DNA of 64,000 nt from Pseudopyrenochaeta lycopersici (GCA_003313425.1 NHZP01000011.1:1426001-1490000); one strand, 5' to 3'; positions 36,872 to 47,998 are shown, numbered from the stretch's first letter. Translations and numbers: made by a program. Notes: generated by a model not told the origin, from the letters alone.

Positions 36872-39800
36872 TCACTCCTCCACCAGGGTATCATCAACAC
36901 GTCCCCGAACACTATTCTTGCTGCTCTTCTTCGAAATGTTCATAAAGCTCAGCCGCTTCTTCACACTATCTGTCCTTGAAACTAGCGATTTATCGCTCTT
37001 CACGCTCTTACTCGTCTCTGGTCGCTTCTGGCTAGGCGTTCGCTGAAGACTGCTTTGGCTCTGGCCCGAGGCACTGACGTTCTTGGCAGGGAAGGACGGT
37101 AACGCCTCTGGCTGTGGGGAGCTGGGCGTGTGATTCAGAAAACTGAGACTGAGCCGGTTCCTGCTGATCTCTTTGCTATGACTGCGCGTCGACGCCGCGA
37201 CTGAGACGTCGTCATCCGTGGGTGGCTTCTCGACCTTGCTGTCCTTCTCTTTGTCCGCATCGCCCATCAAAACTCCCTTGGTCAAGAACGCGAGGCTCAG
37301 CCTTTTTTTATCTTGTCGCGAAGCCCTCCCATCCGGCATTGGAGAAGTCACTCGTGTTCCGTTGACTTGGGCATCTTCTGGCGTCGGACTTGCCACTTGA
37401 GACCGAGACGTGGCTCCCGCCAGCCAAGACCCCGTTGGCGAGCGTACGGCTGGCGGCATGTTTGGCGGCATCAGGACCGACAATTCTCGATGGAACGCCG
37501 CTTCGAAACCTGAGTTGATGTTAGCCTCGCAACAGTGACAAGAATCGCGCAACATACGCTGTGTAAGGTCTGCTTTGGTGGCTTGCTGAGCAGGCCTCAC
37601 ATACAATGCCAAGCTGCGACGAATGACCAGAGCATAGTCGATCAGAGCTACCCTCAATCCGTTCTCTAACGGGTTCGGTGGTGGTTGAGCGTCCACACCA
37701 TCTTCTCCATCATCTACCCCTGCCCCATCGTCCTGTGGGCCGGGCAGCAAGTCATGATAATTCGCAACACAATTGTCCGAATTTGTGTCGACAGCATACA
37801 TGAGCTCCTGGGTCAAGGTGTTAAACGTCGTATCGTCTCCATCGTTGATCCTCTTCTCAATGGCGAGGAGCTCCACGGTCTTACGTGACGTACGCTCAAT
37901 GGCGGTTTGCAAAGGAGCAAGTGCAATCGTACCGACAGCGATAATTTCGGTCCTACGTAGAATTGTTGGGAACGCCTCGGCTGTCGTGTACACTGTCTTC
38001 TCCACTGTGGCTTCCCTGGTCGTAGCAGCGGACGGTGAGCGGCGAGATGCTGATGTGAAATGCGATGGCCTGGAGAGCAGGTAGTAGTCTTTGACAGATT
38101 GTGAGACCTTTGCACGTTGGTAGATGGGATGCGTAAGATCCTTTTGTGGGCTGACAGGGAAGATCTGCAAATATTGTCCTTCAAGGTCCTGCTCTGCGCC
38201 AGGATTGAGAATCTGTGCTGCAGGATGCTGTTGCTGCATACGGTCAGTGAAAGAACCAAGCCGATCATTTGCGGACCCCTCGAAAATAAACTGCTTGTCG
38301 CGAAGTCCCACAGGGAACCCTAGTCCTTTGTAGACTACCCGGAAATATCGAGGGTTGGAGCGTTCGCCTTTGGCTATACTCTCATGGATCTTCGCCATGG
38401 CATGCTGCGTCCGGGCCAGCTTGACAAAATCGAACACATTATGCTCATATTGTGTAGCAAGCTCCATGTAAGCACTCAAGGCATTATTCCACGACTGTCC
38501 GTTCTCATAATGTTCGATTAGTTGAAAGTACAGTTGCTCCTTCCGCTCAAACGAAGATTGTGGCGGGAAGTTGGGCTCGGTAAGGGGATCCACTGTCTGG
38601 TTGGGATCCCATTCATACAGTTCGGCATGTAACCGAAGGGCAAGACCGGCCTCTGTAAAGTTCTGTGCCTCTGCTTGTAGCTCGACCAACTGGTGAACAT
38701 AGCGGATGTAAATGTCTTCTTTTTGCATGTCCTTCAAGAATTCCATCAAGTGTAGAGTGTCCATGATATGGAATATTTCGCCCGTTGCCTCGGTGCTGTG
38801 AACTGCCACAAGGAGGTCCAAAAGCTCATCAATTGTCGCAATAAGGTTCTTCAGTGCGGCCAGCAGTGGTTCCTTGGGATCCTGGGCCAGAGGTTCAAAG
38901 AGCTCAACAAGCTCCTGAATGAAGTGTTTCTGAAGTACTACTTCTGTGAGGTGTTTTGTCTTGAAAAGATGATCCAAACAATCAATCATCTCAGCCTGTA
39001 TAAGCGAAAGGTCCTCGCTCAATGTCCACTCACTGATGATCATTGTTTGCAAGACCTCGATTGCCACACTGCGCAAACCCTCGTGCACGCTAAGGCATAG
39101 TTCCACAATGGGTGCAACTAGACCAGGCACGTATTGTACCTGGAAACCACCCATCTTTTCCAACCCGTACTGGTTCTTATCTTCGACACTGCTCTCCCAA
39201 CCAATCGCCTCCCAACTGCGTTGGAGTAAATCGGCGCCGTGCTCGCGGACATCGCCAGCAATTTTCCACACGGCCCGTCTCTTCTGTTCTGGAAATGTTT
39301 CCAAGGCAAGGGCATCACTTCCGACAAGCTTCAAAAGCGCGTCGAAAAAGGCCCGCCACAGTTCGGTATTGAACTGGTCCGCTTCATCTGGTAAGGGTAG
39401 GAATGAGTCGAGTAAGATGCTGAGCAGTTTCTCCAAAGCGCGCATAGTTGCTTTGTGATGGTAGATGTGCACGCTCAGCCACGAGCTGGGATACGCTTCG
39501 CAATCGAGGATCGAGATGTAGACTTGCAAGACCGAGAACAAAAACTCTGCAGTATCGTCTTTAGGCCAGTCGACATGTATGAGTGTAGGAAGACTCGACA
39601 TTGCTGCAAGTACAGCCGATATTTCAGCCATAGCCTCGTCGAAAGGTGCTTCAGTCGTTGTAGCCCGCGACTGGAATGGGTAGGTCGTCGGGAACAGCAG
39701 CGAGAGGGTCTTCTTCGCTGGCCGAGGTGTTGCTTGTATCGCACGATAAGAGTCCACTAACTTCGGCATGTACTCGCACGCTTCTTGTCCGAGCTCTTCC

Positions 39801-42800
39801 ACCTGAGATGCAATTACAGAGCAGCAGAGCCGTACCTGGTCTTTCCACTGATCTGTAACTGTTTCTACTTTGCCCCAGTAAGGCGCGAGCCATTGTACCG
39901 TGTTTGTGAGGAGCAGGCGGCGGACATCGGGTGTACGGAAAATTTGGAGCTCTGAGAGATGATGTACTAGTAGTAATTTGTAGAGCACAAGCTTACCCTG
40001 AACCCTGGAGCACGACTCGATAAAGCTTGCGGCCAACTTAAAGACCTCCATGGAGGGCATGCAACCATCAAGTTCTGGAAGCCAAGAGTGAAAGTTTTGC
40101 ACCAGAAGGGTCTTAGTGCCAATCAGTACTGGAGATGGGTTTTCCATTAGAGCCTCCAGTGAGGTGAAGAGTACCTTCATTTCTTTGCTGAACTGGGCTC
40201 GGTCCTTGATGCCTATGCTTTCCTCTTTGGCTTTCTGCTTCTCGCGGGCGTTGACCAGAAATTTCATGATGAGCTTGCCTACTTTGAACGTTGCTCGTAG
40301 TTGTCGAGAACTGGCCGATTCAGTTGGTCTAGCCAGTAGTCGGCCATAGCTTTGCATCAGACATGACGTGACGAGAGAATGAAACACCTTGGTCCGAGCA
40401 TATTGATCTACGAGTGGCTCAAGATTGAAGCGACGATCATGCACCATGCCTAAAACGATGACAATGGCATTAAAAACCAAGTCTTCATATTCATCGCTTC
40501 CAGCATAGTGGCTTTGAATTGCAAAGAGTGCATCAAACACTTCGTTCAACAGCTTGACGATCTCGATTTCAGGAACAAAATTAAAGCGTCGCAGGAGTCC
40601 AACGAGTTCTCCGGGGGGTTGCTCCTGCCACTTGATGAGACCTAGAATAGTTGGATCCTGCGAGTATCGCGTGCTGCAGAGGAAAGTTTTGACGTGTACA
40701 GCCGCCATTGGACCCATGACGTGCTCATCCTTCTTCTTTGCGCTCCATGGCAGGCCCAGATAGGCGCCTTTTCCAGCAATCATGCCCGATGTATATTCGT
40801 CGTATCTATACAATGTCAAGGCGTGATCTCCGTCACGGGCAAATGCATCCCGACTCCAGAGCGGCATCCAGCATAGAGCAAATGGGAAACCTGGAGCGTC
40901 TGCGACACTCATGACCAAATGCGATCCGGGAACGTCTTGTGGATCAATAGCGAGCCGTATAGTCGCATTCCAGCCCTCGCCCCGCTCGACTGCTGTGGTA
41001 CGCCAAGCCGTGTGTCCTGCGCTGTTGGTTGAAGGATATATGCATCCTTCAATGCGCTCGCCAGAACTCTTCCTGACTTCGATGGTCAATTGAAGGTTGC
41101 CCATTGCAGATGACTGCACAAGCGGAACGGTGCCAGTCTTTGGATGGGCCAAGAATGCATTCTTCGGGAGAAAAGGCTCAACAAGCGTCAAATAGATGTC
41201 GCTACGTGGCTTCGTTGGTGCACCTGAAAACCCAATTTTCCGAGCCTGCTTGATGTTATGAAGCAGAGTTGGGGTTTTTGCAATCAGGCTCTCGGCATCA
41301 GGGTGGACGAAGGCCTTTAGATGGACGGTGAGTTGGCTGATGGGCGCATTCCGCTTGTATTTTCCACTTGCGCTTGGATAGATGCTGGGTAGTAAACTGT
41401 CCCATCCCCCATCATCCTCAGACATCTCGTCAAGTGGTGCTGCGGTAGACCACATGGTCACGACTTGATCAGTCTCCGACTGGGTCTGCACTAGCTGATT
41501 GACGCGGATTACACCTACTGCAACGGCCCTCTTCAACGTCTTCTGATCTCTTGATTGCGTTCTTGCTCTGGTGGTAGCAGATTCCGGGCGCGCCTCAGAC
41601 GTCTGGGACCGGTTTGCATCGAAGCTTGTGCGGCGCCCATCCGAAGAGGTGGTCTGCCGGGAGTTTGTTGATTCTTTTCGTTTTGAGCCAAACATGACAC
41701 TGCGCCTTCCGCCCTTGATGCTTTCATGCCGAGAAGGCTGCAGGTTGGAGCCTGCTTTCGGCGTGCTGTCTCTCGTGGCGCTTGCCTTGTCTGCTGCAGA
41801 TGCAGTGCGCATCGGCTCGTTAGTCATCAGTCTGAAGACAAGATACAGCGTGGAGCCGGATCCCGCGCCCTCCCCTATGTCGGTTGAGCTGAGGTCGACG
41901 AGAAGTGCTCGCAGCTTGTCGCCGGCCAACGAGACTGGCGAGCCATCACGGCCGGTCAAATCAAAGGAATAGGCTTCAGATAGTGGGTGAGGGGCCGCAC
42001 CGGGTGGCTTCAAGAACAAGTGCATACTGACTTGAGCGGCACCCGGAACCACGTCGCCCACAACGTGCTTCAGGCTGACAAACAGGTGGTGTAGGTTATG
42101 CTCGTCGACCTGAGGGGTAGGCCGGCTGTCGAGCAAGCTCATCATGGACTGCAGTTTTGTGATCTCAATCGCCGAGTCATCGCCTGTCAAGATGCGGCCG
42201 CGCTGCGAGGGGCTCCGCACAATGACTTGGCCGCAGAGCATCTTGTTCCCGGCGACAAGGTCCCAGACAGTGGCCTCGCGCACCTTGTCCAGTTCCTTGG
42301 CAGTAAGCACCTTGTGCAACAGCTGGCGGCGTGCCGTGTCGAGGCGATTGACGAGTGCCGTCATACGGTCCAAGGAGCCGTACTTGCGTGCGAGTAAAAG
42401 GTCGTGTACTTTTGTAGAGTGCCATTCCCGCAAGCAGGAGGCGATTTCATCGACCAATGGCTCCTGGACAGACGTGGGCGTCTCGTCGCCAATCTTCAGC
42501 ATGGGCACGGGAGCCGGGGGCCGCGGGGCATTGGGGTCGGAGACGGGCGACAGTGGCAGCATGAGCTGCTGGAGGTGTTCCTCGCGGGCGGTCCACTGCG
42601 AGGTGGTGCTGCCGGCGCGCTTCCTGCTCGACTTGGGGCGCGAAAGGGGCCGGGAGGCGGACGAGGGCAGGGCGGAGACGGCATCGGTCTTGGAGGCTCG
42701 CCGCGCATGGGGCGCGACGGCGGAGCCTTTTGCAGAGGGAGAAGTGGTGCGCGTGCTCTCGGTGGGGGTGACAACGCCGTTGGTGGCATTTGCGTAGTGA

Positions 42801-43126
42801 GAGGCGCGCGGAGCGTCATGGACTGGCTCGAGGGCGGCCGCGTCCTTGGCTTCGCCCAGCACCTCGCGCACCTCGACACAGGAGCGGGGGAAGACGCCGG
42901 AGAAGACGCGGGCCTCGAGCGTCTGTCCCTTGACGCTGGTCAGGCCGGCCAGCAGCGAGGGCGGCGCAACCAAGTAGCCGCGGTACCACGAGCCATCCTT
43001 GCCGCCCTGCTCGATGATGTACAGCTCGTCACCGATTTCGAGGGGCAGGTCGGCCGACGACGAGGGCTGGAACGGGTATATGCATATGGCGAAGGCGATT
43101 CGCGGGAGCGGTCTCCAGCTCGGCAT
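36872..43126 (-). CDS. DOCK-family guanine nucleotide exchange factor
   Basis: Predicted 2068-aa Rho/Rac GEF of the DOCK180-like class (fungal Dck1 type), acting in polarity and cytoskeleton control. An SH3 domain occupies about residues 10-85 (YPFQPSSSADLPLEIGDELY, SWYRGYL, GVFPRS). DHR-1/C2, for lipid binding, lies at about 640-810 (RSDIYLTLVEPF then NLQLTIEVR and CIYPSTN). A long helical middle follows. DHR-2, the catalytic region, is at about 1475-1845 (QLVELQAEAQNFTEAGLAL, ALRLHAELYEWDP, VVYKGLGFP, FIFEGSANDRLGSF, ALIDYALVIRRSL). The tail is Ser-rich with three repeats of an RLS-x-F motif. One 48-nt intron (37557-37510) lacks stops and keeps frame. The usual DOCK domain order and length are respected. 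Confidence 0.94.
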   Translation of the reverse strand: MPSWRPLPRIAFAICIYPFQPSSSADLPLEIGDELYIIEQGGKDGSWYRGYLVAPPSLLAGLTSVKGQTLEARVFSGVFPRSCVEVREVLGEAKDAAALEPVHDAPRASHYANATNGVVTPTESTRTTSPSAKGSAVAPHARRASKTDAVSALPSSASRPLSRPKSSRKRAGSTTSQWTAREEHLQQLMLPLSPVSDPNAPRPPAPVPMLKIGDETPTSVQEPLVDEIASCLREWHSTKVHDLLLARKYGSLDRMTALVNRLDTARRQLLHKVLTAKELDKVREATVWDLVAGNKMLCGQVIVRSPSQRGRILTGDDSAIEITKLQSMMSLLDSRPTPQVDEHNLHHLFVSLKHVVGDVVPGAAQVSMHLFLKPPGAAPHPLSEAYSFDLTGRDGSPVSLAGDKLRALLVDLSSTDIGEGAGSGSTLYLVFRLMTNEPMRTASAADKASATRDSTPKAGSNLQPSRHESIKGGRRSVMFGSKRKESTNSRQTTSSDGRRTSFDANRSQTSEARPESATTRARTQSRDQKTLKRAVAVGVIRVNQLVQTQSETDQVVTMWSTAAPLDEMSEDDGGWDSLLPSIYPSASGKYKRNAPISQLTVHLKAFVHPDAESLIAKTPTLLHNIKQARKIGFSGAPTKPRSDIYLTLVEPFLPKNAFLAHPKTGTVPLVQSSAMGNLQLTIEVRKSSGERIEGCIYPSTNSAGHTAWRTTAVERGEGWNATIRLAIDPQDVPGSHLVMSVADAPGFPFALCWMPLWSRDAFARDGDHALTLYRYDEYTSGMIAGKGAYLGLPWSAKKKDEHVMGPMAAVHVKTFLCSTRYSQDPTILGLIKWQEQPPGELVGLLRRFNFVPEIEIVKLLNEVFDALFAIQSHYAGSDEYEDLVFNAIVIVLGMVHDRRFNLEPLVDQYARTKVFHSLVTSCLMQSYGRLLARPTESASSRQLRATFKVGKLIMKFLVNAREKQKAKEESIGIKDRAQFSKEMKVLFTSLEALMENPSPVLIGTKTLLVQNFHSWLPELDGCMPSMEVFKLAASFIESCSRVQGKLVLYKLLLVHHLSELQIFRTPDVRRLLLTNTVQWLAPYWGKVETVTDQWKDQVRLCCSVIASQVEELGQEACEYMPKLVDSYRAIQATPRPAKKTLSLLFPTTYPFQSRATTTEAPFDEAMAEISAVLAAMSSLPTLIHVDWPKDDTAEFLFSVLQVYISILDCEAYPSSWLSVHIYHHKATMRALEKLLSILLDSFLPLPDEADQFNTELWRAFFDALLKLVGSDALALETFPEQKRRAVWKIAGDVREHGADLLQRSWEAIGWESSVEDKNQYGLEKMGGFQVQYVPGLVAPIVELCLSVHEGLRSVAIEVLQTMIISEWTLSEDLSLIQAEMIDCLDHLFKTKHLTEVVLQKHFIQELVELFEPLAQDPKEPLLAALKNLIATIDELLDLLVAVHSTEATGEIFHIMDTLHLMEFLKDMQKEDIYIRYVHQLVELQAEAQNFTEAGLALRLHAELYEWDPNQTVDPLTEPNFPPQSSFERKEQLYFQLIEHYENGQSWNNALSAYMELATQYEHNVFDFVKLARTQHAMAKIHESIAKGERSNPRYFRVVYKGLGFPVGLRDKQFIFEGSANDRLGSFTDRMQQQHPAAQILNPGAEQDLEGQYLQIFPVSPQKDLTHPIYQRAKVSQSVKDYYLLSRPSHFTSASRRSPSAATTREATVEKTVYTTAEAFPTILRRTEIIAVGTIALAPLQTAIERTSRKTVELLAIEKRINDGDDTTFNTLTQELMYAVDTNSDNCVANYHDLLPGPQDDGAGVDDGEDGVDAQPPPNPLENGLRVALIDYALVIRRSLALYVRPAQQATKADLTQRMLRDSCHCCEANINSGFEAAFHRELSVLMPPNMPPAVRSPTGSWLAGATSRSQVASPTPEDAQVNGTRVTSPMPDGRASRQDKKRLSLAFLTKGVLMGDADKEKDSKVEKPPTDDDVSVAASTRSHSKEISRNRLSLSFLNHTPSSPQPEALPSFPAKNVSASGQSQSSLQRTPSQKRPETSKSVKSDKSLVSRTDSVKKRLSFMNISKKSSKNSVRGRVDDTLVEE
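37510..37557 (-). other. 48-nt in-frame, stop-free intron in the DOCK gene
   Basis: The minus strand reads GTATGT, then GGCTAACATC, then CTCAG, the best intron consensus in the window. Removing it joins LTQR to the codons for GFEAAFHREL. At 48 nt, a multiple of three with no stop, retention would add 16 residues (including HCCEAN) just after DHR-2. Confidence 0.8.
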
Positions 43127-44209
43127 GGCACCAGACGATGGCGGGCTATAATGGGGGGTGTCGGCGCGCGAGCATCACGCGCAGTCGACGTGTGGTGGTA
43201 GATGTCGGCGGCGGGTGCTGCAGATGGTTTCAGCAATGGTGCGGAGGATGCCCCTGATGGTGTTTGGGTTGAGATCTGGGGATAATTGCGCTCTGCCAAA
43301 ACCGGACTATGGTAAGCGGGCGCGGCGGGGCACGTCCCAGCGCTGGAGACTTGGACACTTGAGGCCTGAGACTGGAGATGGCTGAGATGGCTAGTGAAAA
43401 AGTCGATTGCAGCGCGAGGCCCCTTTGCACACATGGACACACATAAAGTCGTTGACTTTGTGCTCGGCAGCAGCCGTTCCTGCATGCAGCGCCGAGCACA
43501 GACATGGGCTGCCAATAGACGGCCAGCATGCCCTGGCCCGGCTGCCCCAATGAGCAGCCAAGGGCACGCAGTGTAGACGGGAGACATACGGTACCCAGGG
43601 CGTACTCGACAACCAACGATGGCACCGACACTGTAAACCCATAAAGCAGATGAGAGAGAAAGAGAGAAAAGAATCCACCTGTCCCAAACCTGGTCTCGCT
43701 CTAAAGCCAAAACCATGACTCGCCTTCCTTGCAAGTGCACGATGCATCCATGTGCGCCGTGTCCATGTCCATCACAATTACCATGTTCATGCCTGTGGCG
43801 CTTCTCCACGACGAGCACGGCCACCGCTAACGCCAACACGCCAACACGCCAACACGCCAACACGCCAACACGCCAACATGCTGTCTGCCCTTGTCACCGC
43901 AAACACAAATTGAGAACTCACCCAACTTTGTAGACTTGGCCAATCATGCTCTTCTTCAGAAGGCTTGCACCGTCCGTCTGTCATCATGGGTCTCACCTGC
44001 CCAGCATAGCGGGCCGTCGCCACCCTACTCTCTCAAACCTGCTCATCCAACGGCACGCCCGAGGGAGGCGTTGAGGGCGAGCGAGCACTGCGCCGACTTC
44101 TTCGTTCCCTTCTCATGCCAGCTGATGGCCGCCTTCGAGTAGTCGTTTTCTTCTAGCTTTCCCGTCACTGTTGCTCCCTCCTCTCCTTCCCAGCCTCTCG
44201 CTTCCATTC
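43127..44209. promoter_or_regulatory. Divergent promoter, DOCK / Ctr copper transporter
   Basis: About 1.1 kb between two outward-facing starts. It includes purine-rich GAGA tracts near 43650 and an octanucleotide minisatellite. Frames crossing it on the minus strand reflect the repeat rather than a gene. No copper-response element identified with confidence. Confidence 0.45.
43831..43878. repeat. Minisatellite, 8-bp unit CGCCAACA x 6
   Basis: Six perfect tandem copies of CGCCAACA, 48 bp in all, about 330 bp before the copper transporter start and 700 bp before the DOCK start. Likely to vary in copy number between strains. Confidence 0.95.
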
Positions 44210-44931
44210 ATGGACATGCATTCACCCACCCCTAGCGGAACGGCGCATGCAATGGCAGGCATGTCTTCTACCTTTTCAGCGAGTACACACGTGACGCTCT
44301 GGTTCACCAACTGGACGACGACAACACCTGCTACATACGTGCTTGCTATATTTTGCCTATTTCTGCTGGGAGTCTTAAATCGCTTCCTGGGAGCCCTGAG
44401 GTCACAGCTTGAGAGGAAGTGGAGCGCGCAAGGCCGCTCTGAGAGTTACTCGATGCACACCGCAAGTATCGAAAAGCGCCATGACGCTGGTCTCCGCAGC
44501 CATGCACGACAATGGAGTCGGAAGGTGCGACTGGAGCCCCTTAGACTAGAAGAACATCATGGACAAGAGACAGAGCCGCTAAGCCCAGCGCTGCAACTAG
44601 GCCACGCTCAAGAGGAGGGCGTACACTCAACCCAACATACCTTGCCCAAGTTCTGGGTAGCGAATGCGCCTTGGAGCATTCAGAGGAACGGGATAAGTGC
44701 TACTCTAGAATTCGTGCGAGCATTGATAGGCTACATCTTGTACGCGCTTCGCAAATACCCAAAATGAAAGAAAGCCATGTAGCTAACAACATCGTTAGGA
44801 TGCTGGCTGTGATGACGTACAATATCGGTTTCTTGTTCGCCGTCACTGGCAGTGTGCTACTCGGCGAATTACTATTCGGGAGGTACACGAGAGGCTCTGC
44901 AAACTCAGCTGAGGAGGCCTGCCACTCATAA
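44210..44931 (+). CDS. Ctr-type copper transporter
   Basis: Predicted 220-aa high-affinity copper(I) importer of the Ctr family. Two exons: 44210-44739 and 44799-44931; a 59-nt intron with a GTACGC donor and a GCTAAC branch site. The start MDMHSP is chosen because Met-rich residues (MDMH, MAGMSS) belong to the extracellular N-terminus; an ATG at 44171 is also in frame. TM1 is YVLAIFCLFLLGVLNRFLGA. A long hydrophilic cytosolic loop with several His follows (about 60-160). After FVRALIGYILM, TM2 carries the MxxxM copper motif (M178-LAV-M182), and TM3 has GSVLLGELLFGRY. Functional Ctr proteins are trimers. Confidence 0.88.
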
Positions 44932-45694
44932 GACACGATACGCACTCATATTATCGGGCTTTCTGCCCTTGACACTCATACCAACCCCCAAGAAACAACA
45001 AGCTCGACGGTATGGCCGCCTGCTTATGTCGCTGGCAAACCCGTAGTCTTCATTGCCAATGTCGAATCTGGCCACTTAAGACTCGCCCAATCCTTAATTG
45101 TGCGTGCTAGCTCCGTAGAAATAGATTCCAATAACCCCAATTGCTCGAATGAGCTTCATGTGTATGAGTGTTGGACGCCAATTATATACGCGGAGACTGG
45201 TTAGGACCCAAAATCTCATTGCTCTTGCCCATTAAGTTGGCTTCTTCTACAACTCTAGTCGTTCCCTTCTACGCGCTGCCTTTTCCTGCCGCATACACTG
45301 ACGACTGAAACCTAACTTGAAGGTCAAATGGAACCCCTTCACCATTACCACTCCATGATAAACCCCCGAGTGCTTTCAAATGCCTTCCTCCCGCTCCAAT
45401 CAGCAGTTACAAAAAGAACTACATTCCTAAAAACAGCTCGAACCAGAAAAGCCGGTTCTGGGACAATGCAAAATTCTTGGTCAGCAGAGGCTGGCGTAGA
45501 GTTCAGTCTGAGGAAGAGAAAGGATTGAATTTTGCTCGTTCGGGAGTGCAGGTAAAAGAGGCGTCAGGAAGACATACTTCAGCCAAGGAACGAAACGTGC
45601 AGCCTCACAATCATACATGATCGGAAGATATCCCGACTTGCTACAACAGAGCACCAGCTGAATACCGACAACCCCTGGACTTCTCACCGTCAAC
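44932..45694. other. Convergent 3' intergenic region
   Basis: 763 bp between the Ctr stop and the DUF7587 stop. No supported gene. Confidence 0.5.
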
Positions 45695-46186
45695 TCATGA
45701 ACCACCAATCGCGCCAACAGCCCTCCACCTCTGATCCTCACCCTTCGCTACCGGCGTCTGATCCCTGATTGCCTGCGCAGGGATTCGATACATTACTAGG
45801 TACTCACCCCAATGCAACCACTCATTTCCCTCCGCCTCTTTGCCGTCATGGGTCCCATCCTTCAACAGATCCGCCGCTCTAAACACCGGCCCCCTAGCTA
45901 GATGCCGCGTATCTACCGACACCACAAACGTATCTTCACTATATTTCTGCGCCCAGTGCTTTGCCACATTCTCTGCATGCGTAAGATTATCGTATACGCT
46001 GATCAGAGGGCTGGAAATATTGGTTTGTTGGTGTAGATGTGCCAGACCGAACCGCGACAAAGCAGAGGTATAGTTGAGAATTGTGGTTTGGTTCTTTGCG
46101 CTGAAGCCCTTGGAGAAGGAGTACCGGGTTTGGGCGCCGACGCGGTGCACCCGGTAGACCAGGTTTGGAATAGCGGTTGGTGCCAA
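45695..46186 (-). CDS. DUF7587-type fungal protein
   Basis: Intronless 163-aa protein that looks like the fungal DUF7587 family; function unknown. The opening LVYRVHRVGAQTRYS and the following GFSAKNQT are typical, as is the end NEWLHWGEYLVMYRIP. A middle segment HAENVAKHWAQKYSEDTFVV resembles the NAD/ADP-ribosyl-fold-like layout seen in such proteins, but catalytic residues cannot be assigned. No signal peptide or membrane segment. The family name comes from pattern memory, so it is less certain than the gene itself. Confidence 0.7.
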   Translation of the reverse strand: MAPTAIPNLVYRVHRVGAQTRYSFSKGFSAKNQTTILNYTSALSRFGLAHLHQQTNISSPLISVYDNLTHAENVAKHWAQKYSEDTFVVSVDTRHLARGPVFRAADLLKDGTHDGKEAEGNEWLHWGEYLVMYRIPAQAIRDQTPVAKGEDQRWRAVGAIGGS

Positions 46187-47998
46187 GGGTGGTGACGGGA
46201 CAGAGAGGGGATGGGAGGGGGTTAGGGAGTAGGAGGCTCGGAGATTGTTTAGCAGAAGGTGTTAGAAGTTGGAAGCCAATGAGAACAGCTTACTTGTCAT
46301 GCTGGCCTTACAAGCAGGGTCTCTTGCTTGAATGTGTCGATAATGCAATTCTTGAAGTGGTTGATGGTCAATCAGACTAAAGACGGATCGAATAAGAGAA
46401 ACGAATGAGAACAGCAGATATTAAGACTTGGGTTAGGAAAGACGTAGTTTATGTGTATGGACCCACTGTTTCATTTACTGCCTTGGGGATGCAATCGAAA
46501 CTGGGTTGAACAGAAAGTCCTTTTCTTACTAGTACCTTTCTAAGCGGGAAGCGGTGAATTGATCCGCTTCCACGGCATGTGTGTCTCTGAATCAGGATTT
46601 ACTTGGTCATTGTGAAATCAAGTCCCCGTCCGCAAGAAATTAGCGGTATTGACTGCTGGGGTCTTCACGTGCGACTGAGTCGAAGAGTTGGCAAACGTAG
46701 GCTACCGAATGTGAGATGAGCGAACAAATGAACGAAGACTCCTCGCAGTTTAGGGTTTCGGGAGCTGTGCCAGATCGATGAAACAGTGACAGTAAAATTA
46801 TAATACCTTTCACTGGGATACTGCGTCAGGCAACCATGAATACTCGTGTTGTACGAGCTTTTCGATACCGTTGCCTGCGACGGTGGTGCCCCACTCTTTA
46901 TTTGTTTGACTTGCAAACGATCTGGACTGCTATAGGTTGGGGTGAGAACATACGAGATCTCCGTGAAGTAGTTACGGCGAGAAGCATGTTTTATTGATGT
47001 CGTGGGAAGATGGTTATGTGCTTACTTTGTCTCAGAGAGCGTTCTTGGTTGACGAGGAATTACTGCGCAACAAAACTACGGCTAGGTAAAAAGCGAAAAG
47101 GCAAACCCATTGCTGCTGTCAAAATATCATTAGAAAGAGCGTATAAAGACAGGTAGCCGGGATTATTCAGAAGAAATATCATGTCGGACCAAAAAGGTGT
47201 TGGCTAAAGTGAGCAATCGCGAGACAATTCTGCAATCCACCGATATAGAACCTAGCAAATGAAATCTACGCCATCTCTCTCATCTATTTGAGTTTGTCGA
47301 GGTAACCAGCCGCTGCAAGCTCGCTTCTCGATCCGATTTATTTCGAGCACCCGCGTCGTACACACAAACGGACTGTCGTCTCTTCCACGACGGTTACGCG
47401 TCGCAAATCATAGATAGATCGCCACCAATAGCTAAGATCACAGGCATGGCCATCTCAATACCAGCCTCCGAAGCGCGGGCGGCGGCGCGTCCGTGAGACA
47501 TGGTGGAAACAGAGATTTGAACCAGGAAGGCGTGCAGACGCGCAGAGACGTTGCTGTGAGCCGTTAATGACACCTGTCAAAACCGTCTCACCGCTACTTT
47601 CTCGACATGATTATGATGATCATCGATGCTTTAGGCATCATGGACGTCGCTACGAGTTGCAATGGCGCAGGAAGTGAATGTTCCTCTCACGTGGATCGGT
47701 TTCGACTTCGCGGCCCGACCATACCGCTTTAAGCAAGGCGCCTTGTTACTTCGACTTCGAAAAGTTTACGACCCTTGGTATTGAGCCCGCAAAAGGCCAT
47801 CGAGCGTCGCAAACAATACGAATAGTGAGCCTCAACCTTTATCATTGCCATAAAGCCGCCCCCGAATTGACCATCAACAGCTCGTTGACCGCCTGCGGCA
47901 GTCAGACTACCAAGCGCATTAGAGAACACCAACGCACCCACTACCCGCGGCGGAGGCCCTTCACTATCCTCTCGCCTATCCTCAAAGCTACTTCCACA
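46187..47998. other. Intergenic region, 1.8 kb
   Basis: Divergent space between the DUF7587 gene and the mitochondrial ribosomal protein gene. Short frames only. A longer plus-strand frame enters the uL30m gene from 47678, but its upstream part is not protein-like. Confidence 0.5.

Noticed and set aside
42404..43201. 265-codon plus-strand open frame opposite the DOCK 5' end
   Set aside because: Gly/Arg-rich shadow of the GC-rich SH3/linker coding region; no domain or start context.
42940..43863. 307-codon minus-strand frame overlapping the DOCK start in another frame
   Set aside because: Low-complexity, includes the minisatellite translation, and conflicts with the clear SH3-containing frame.
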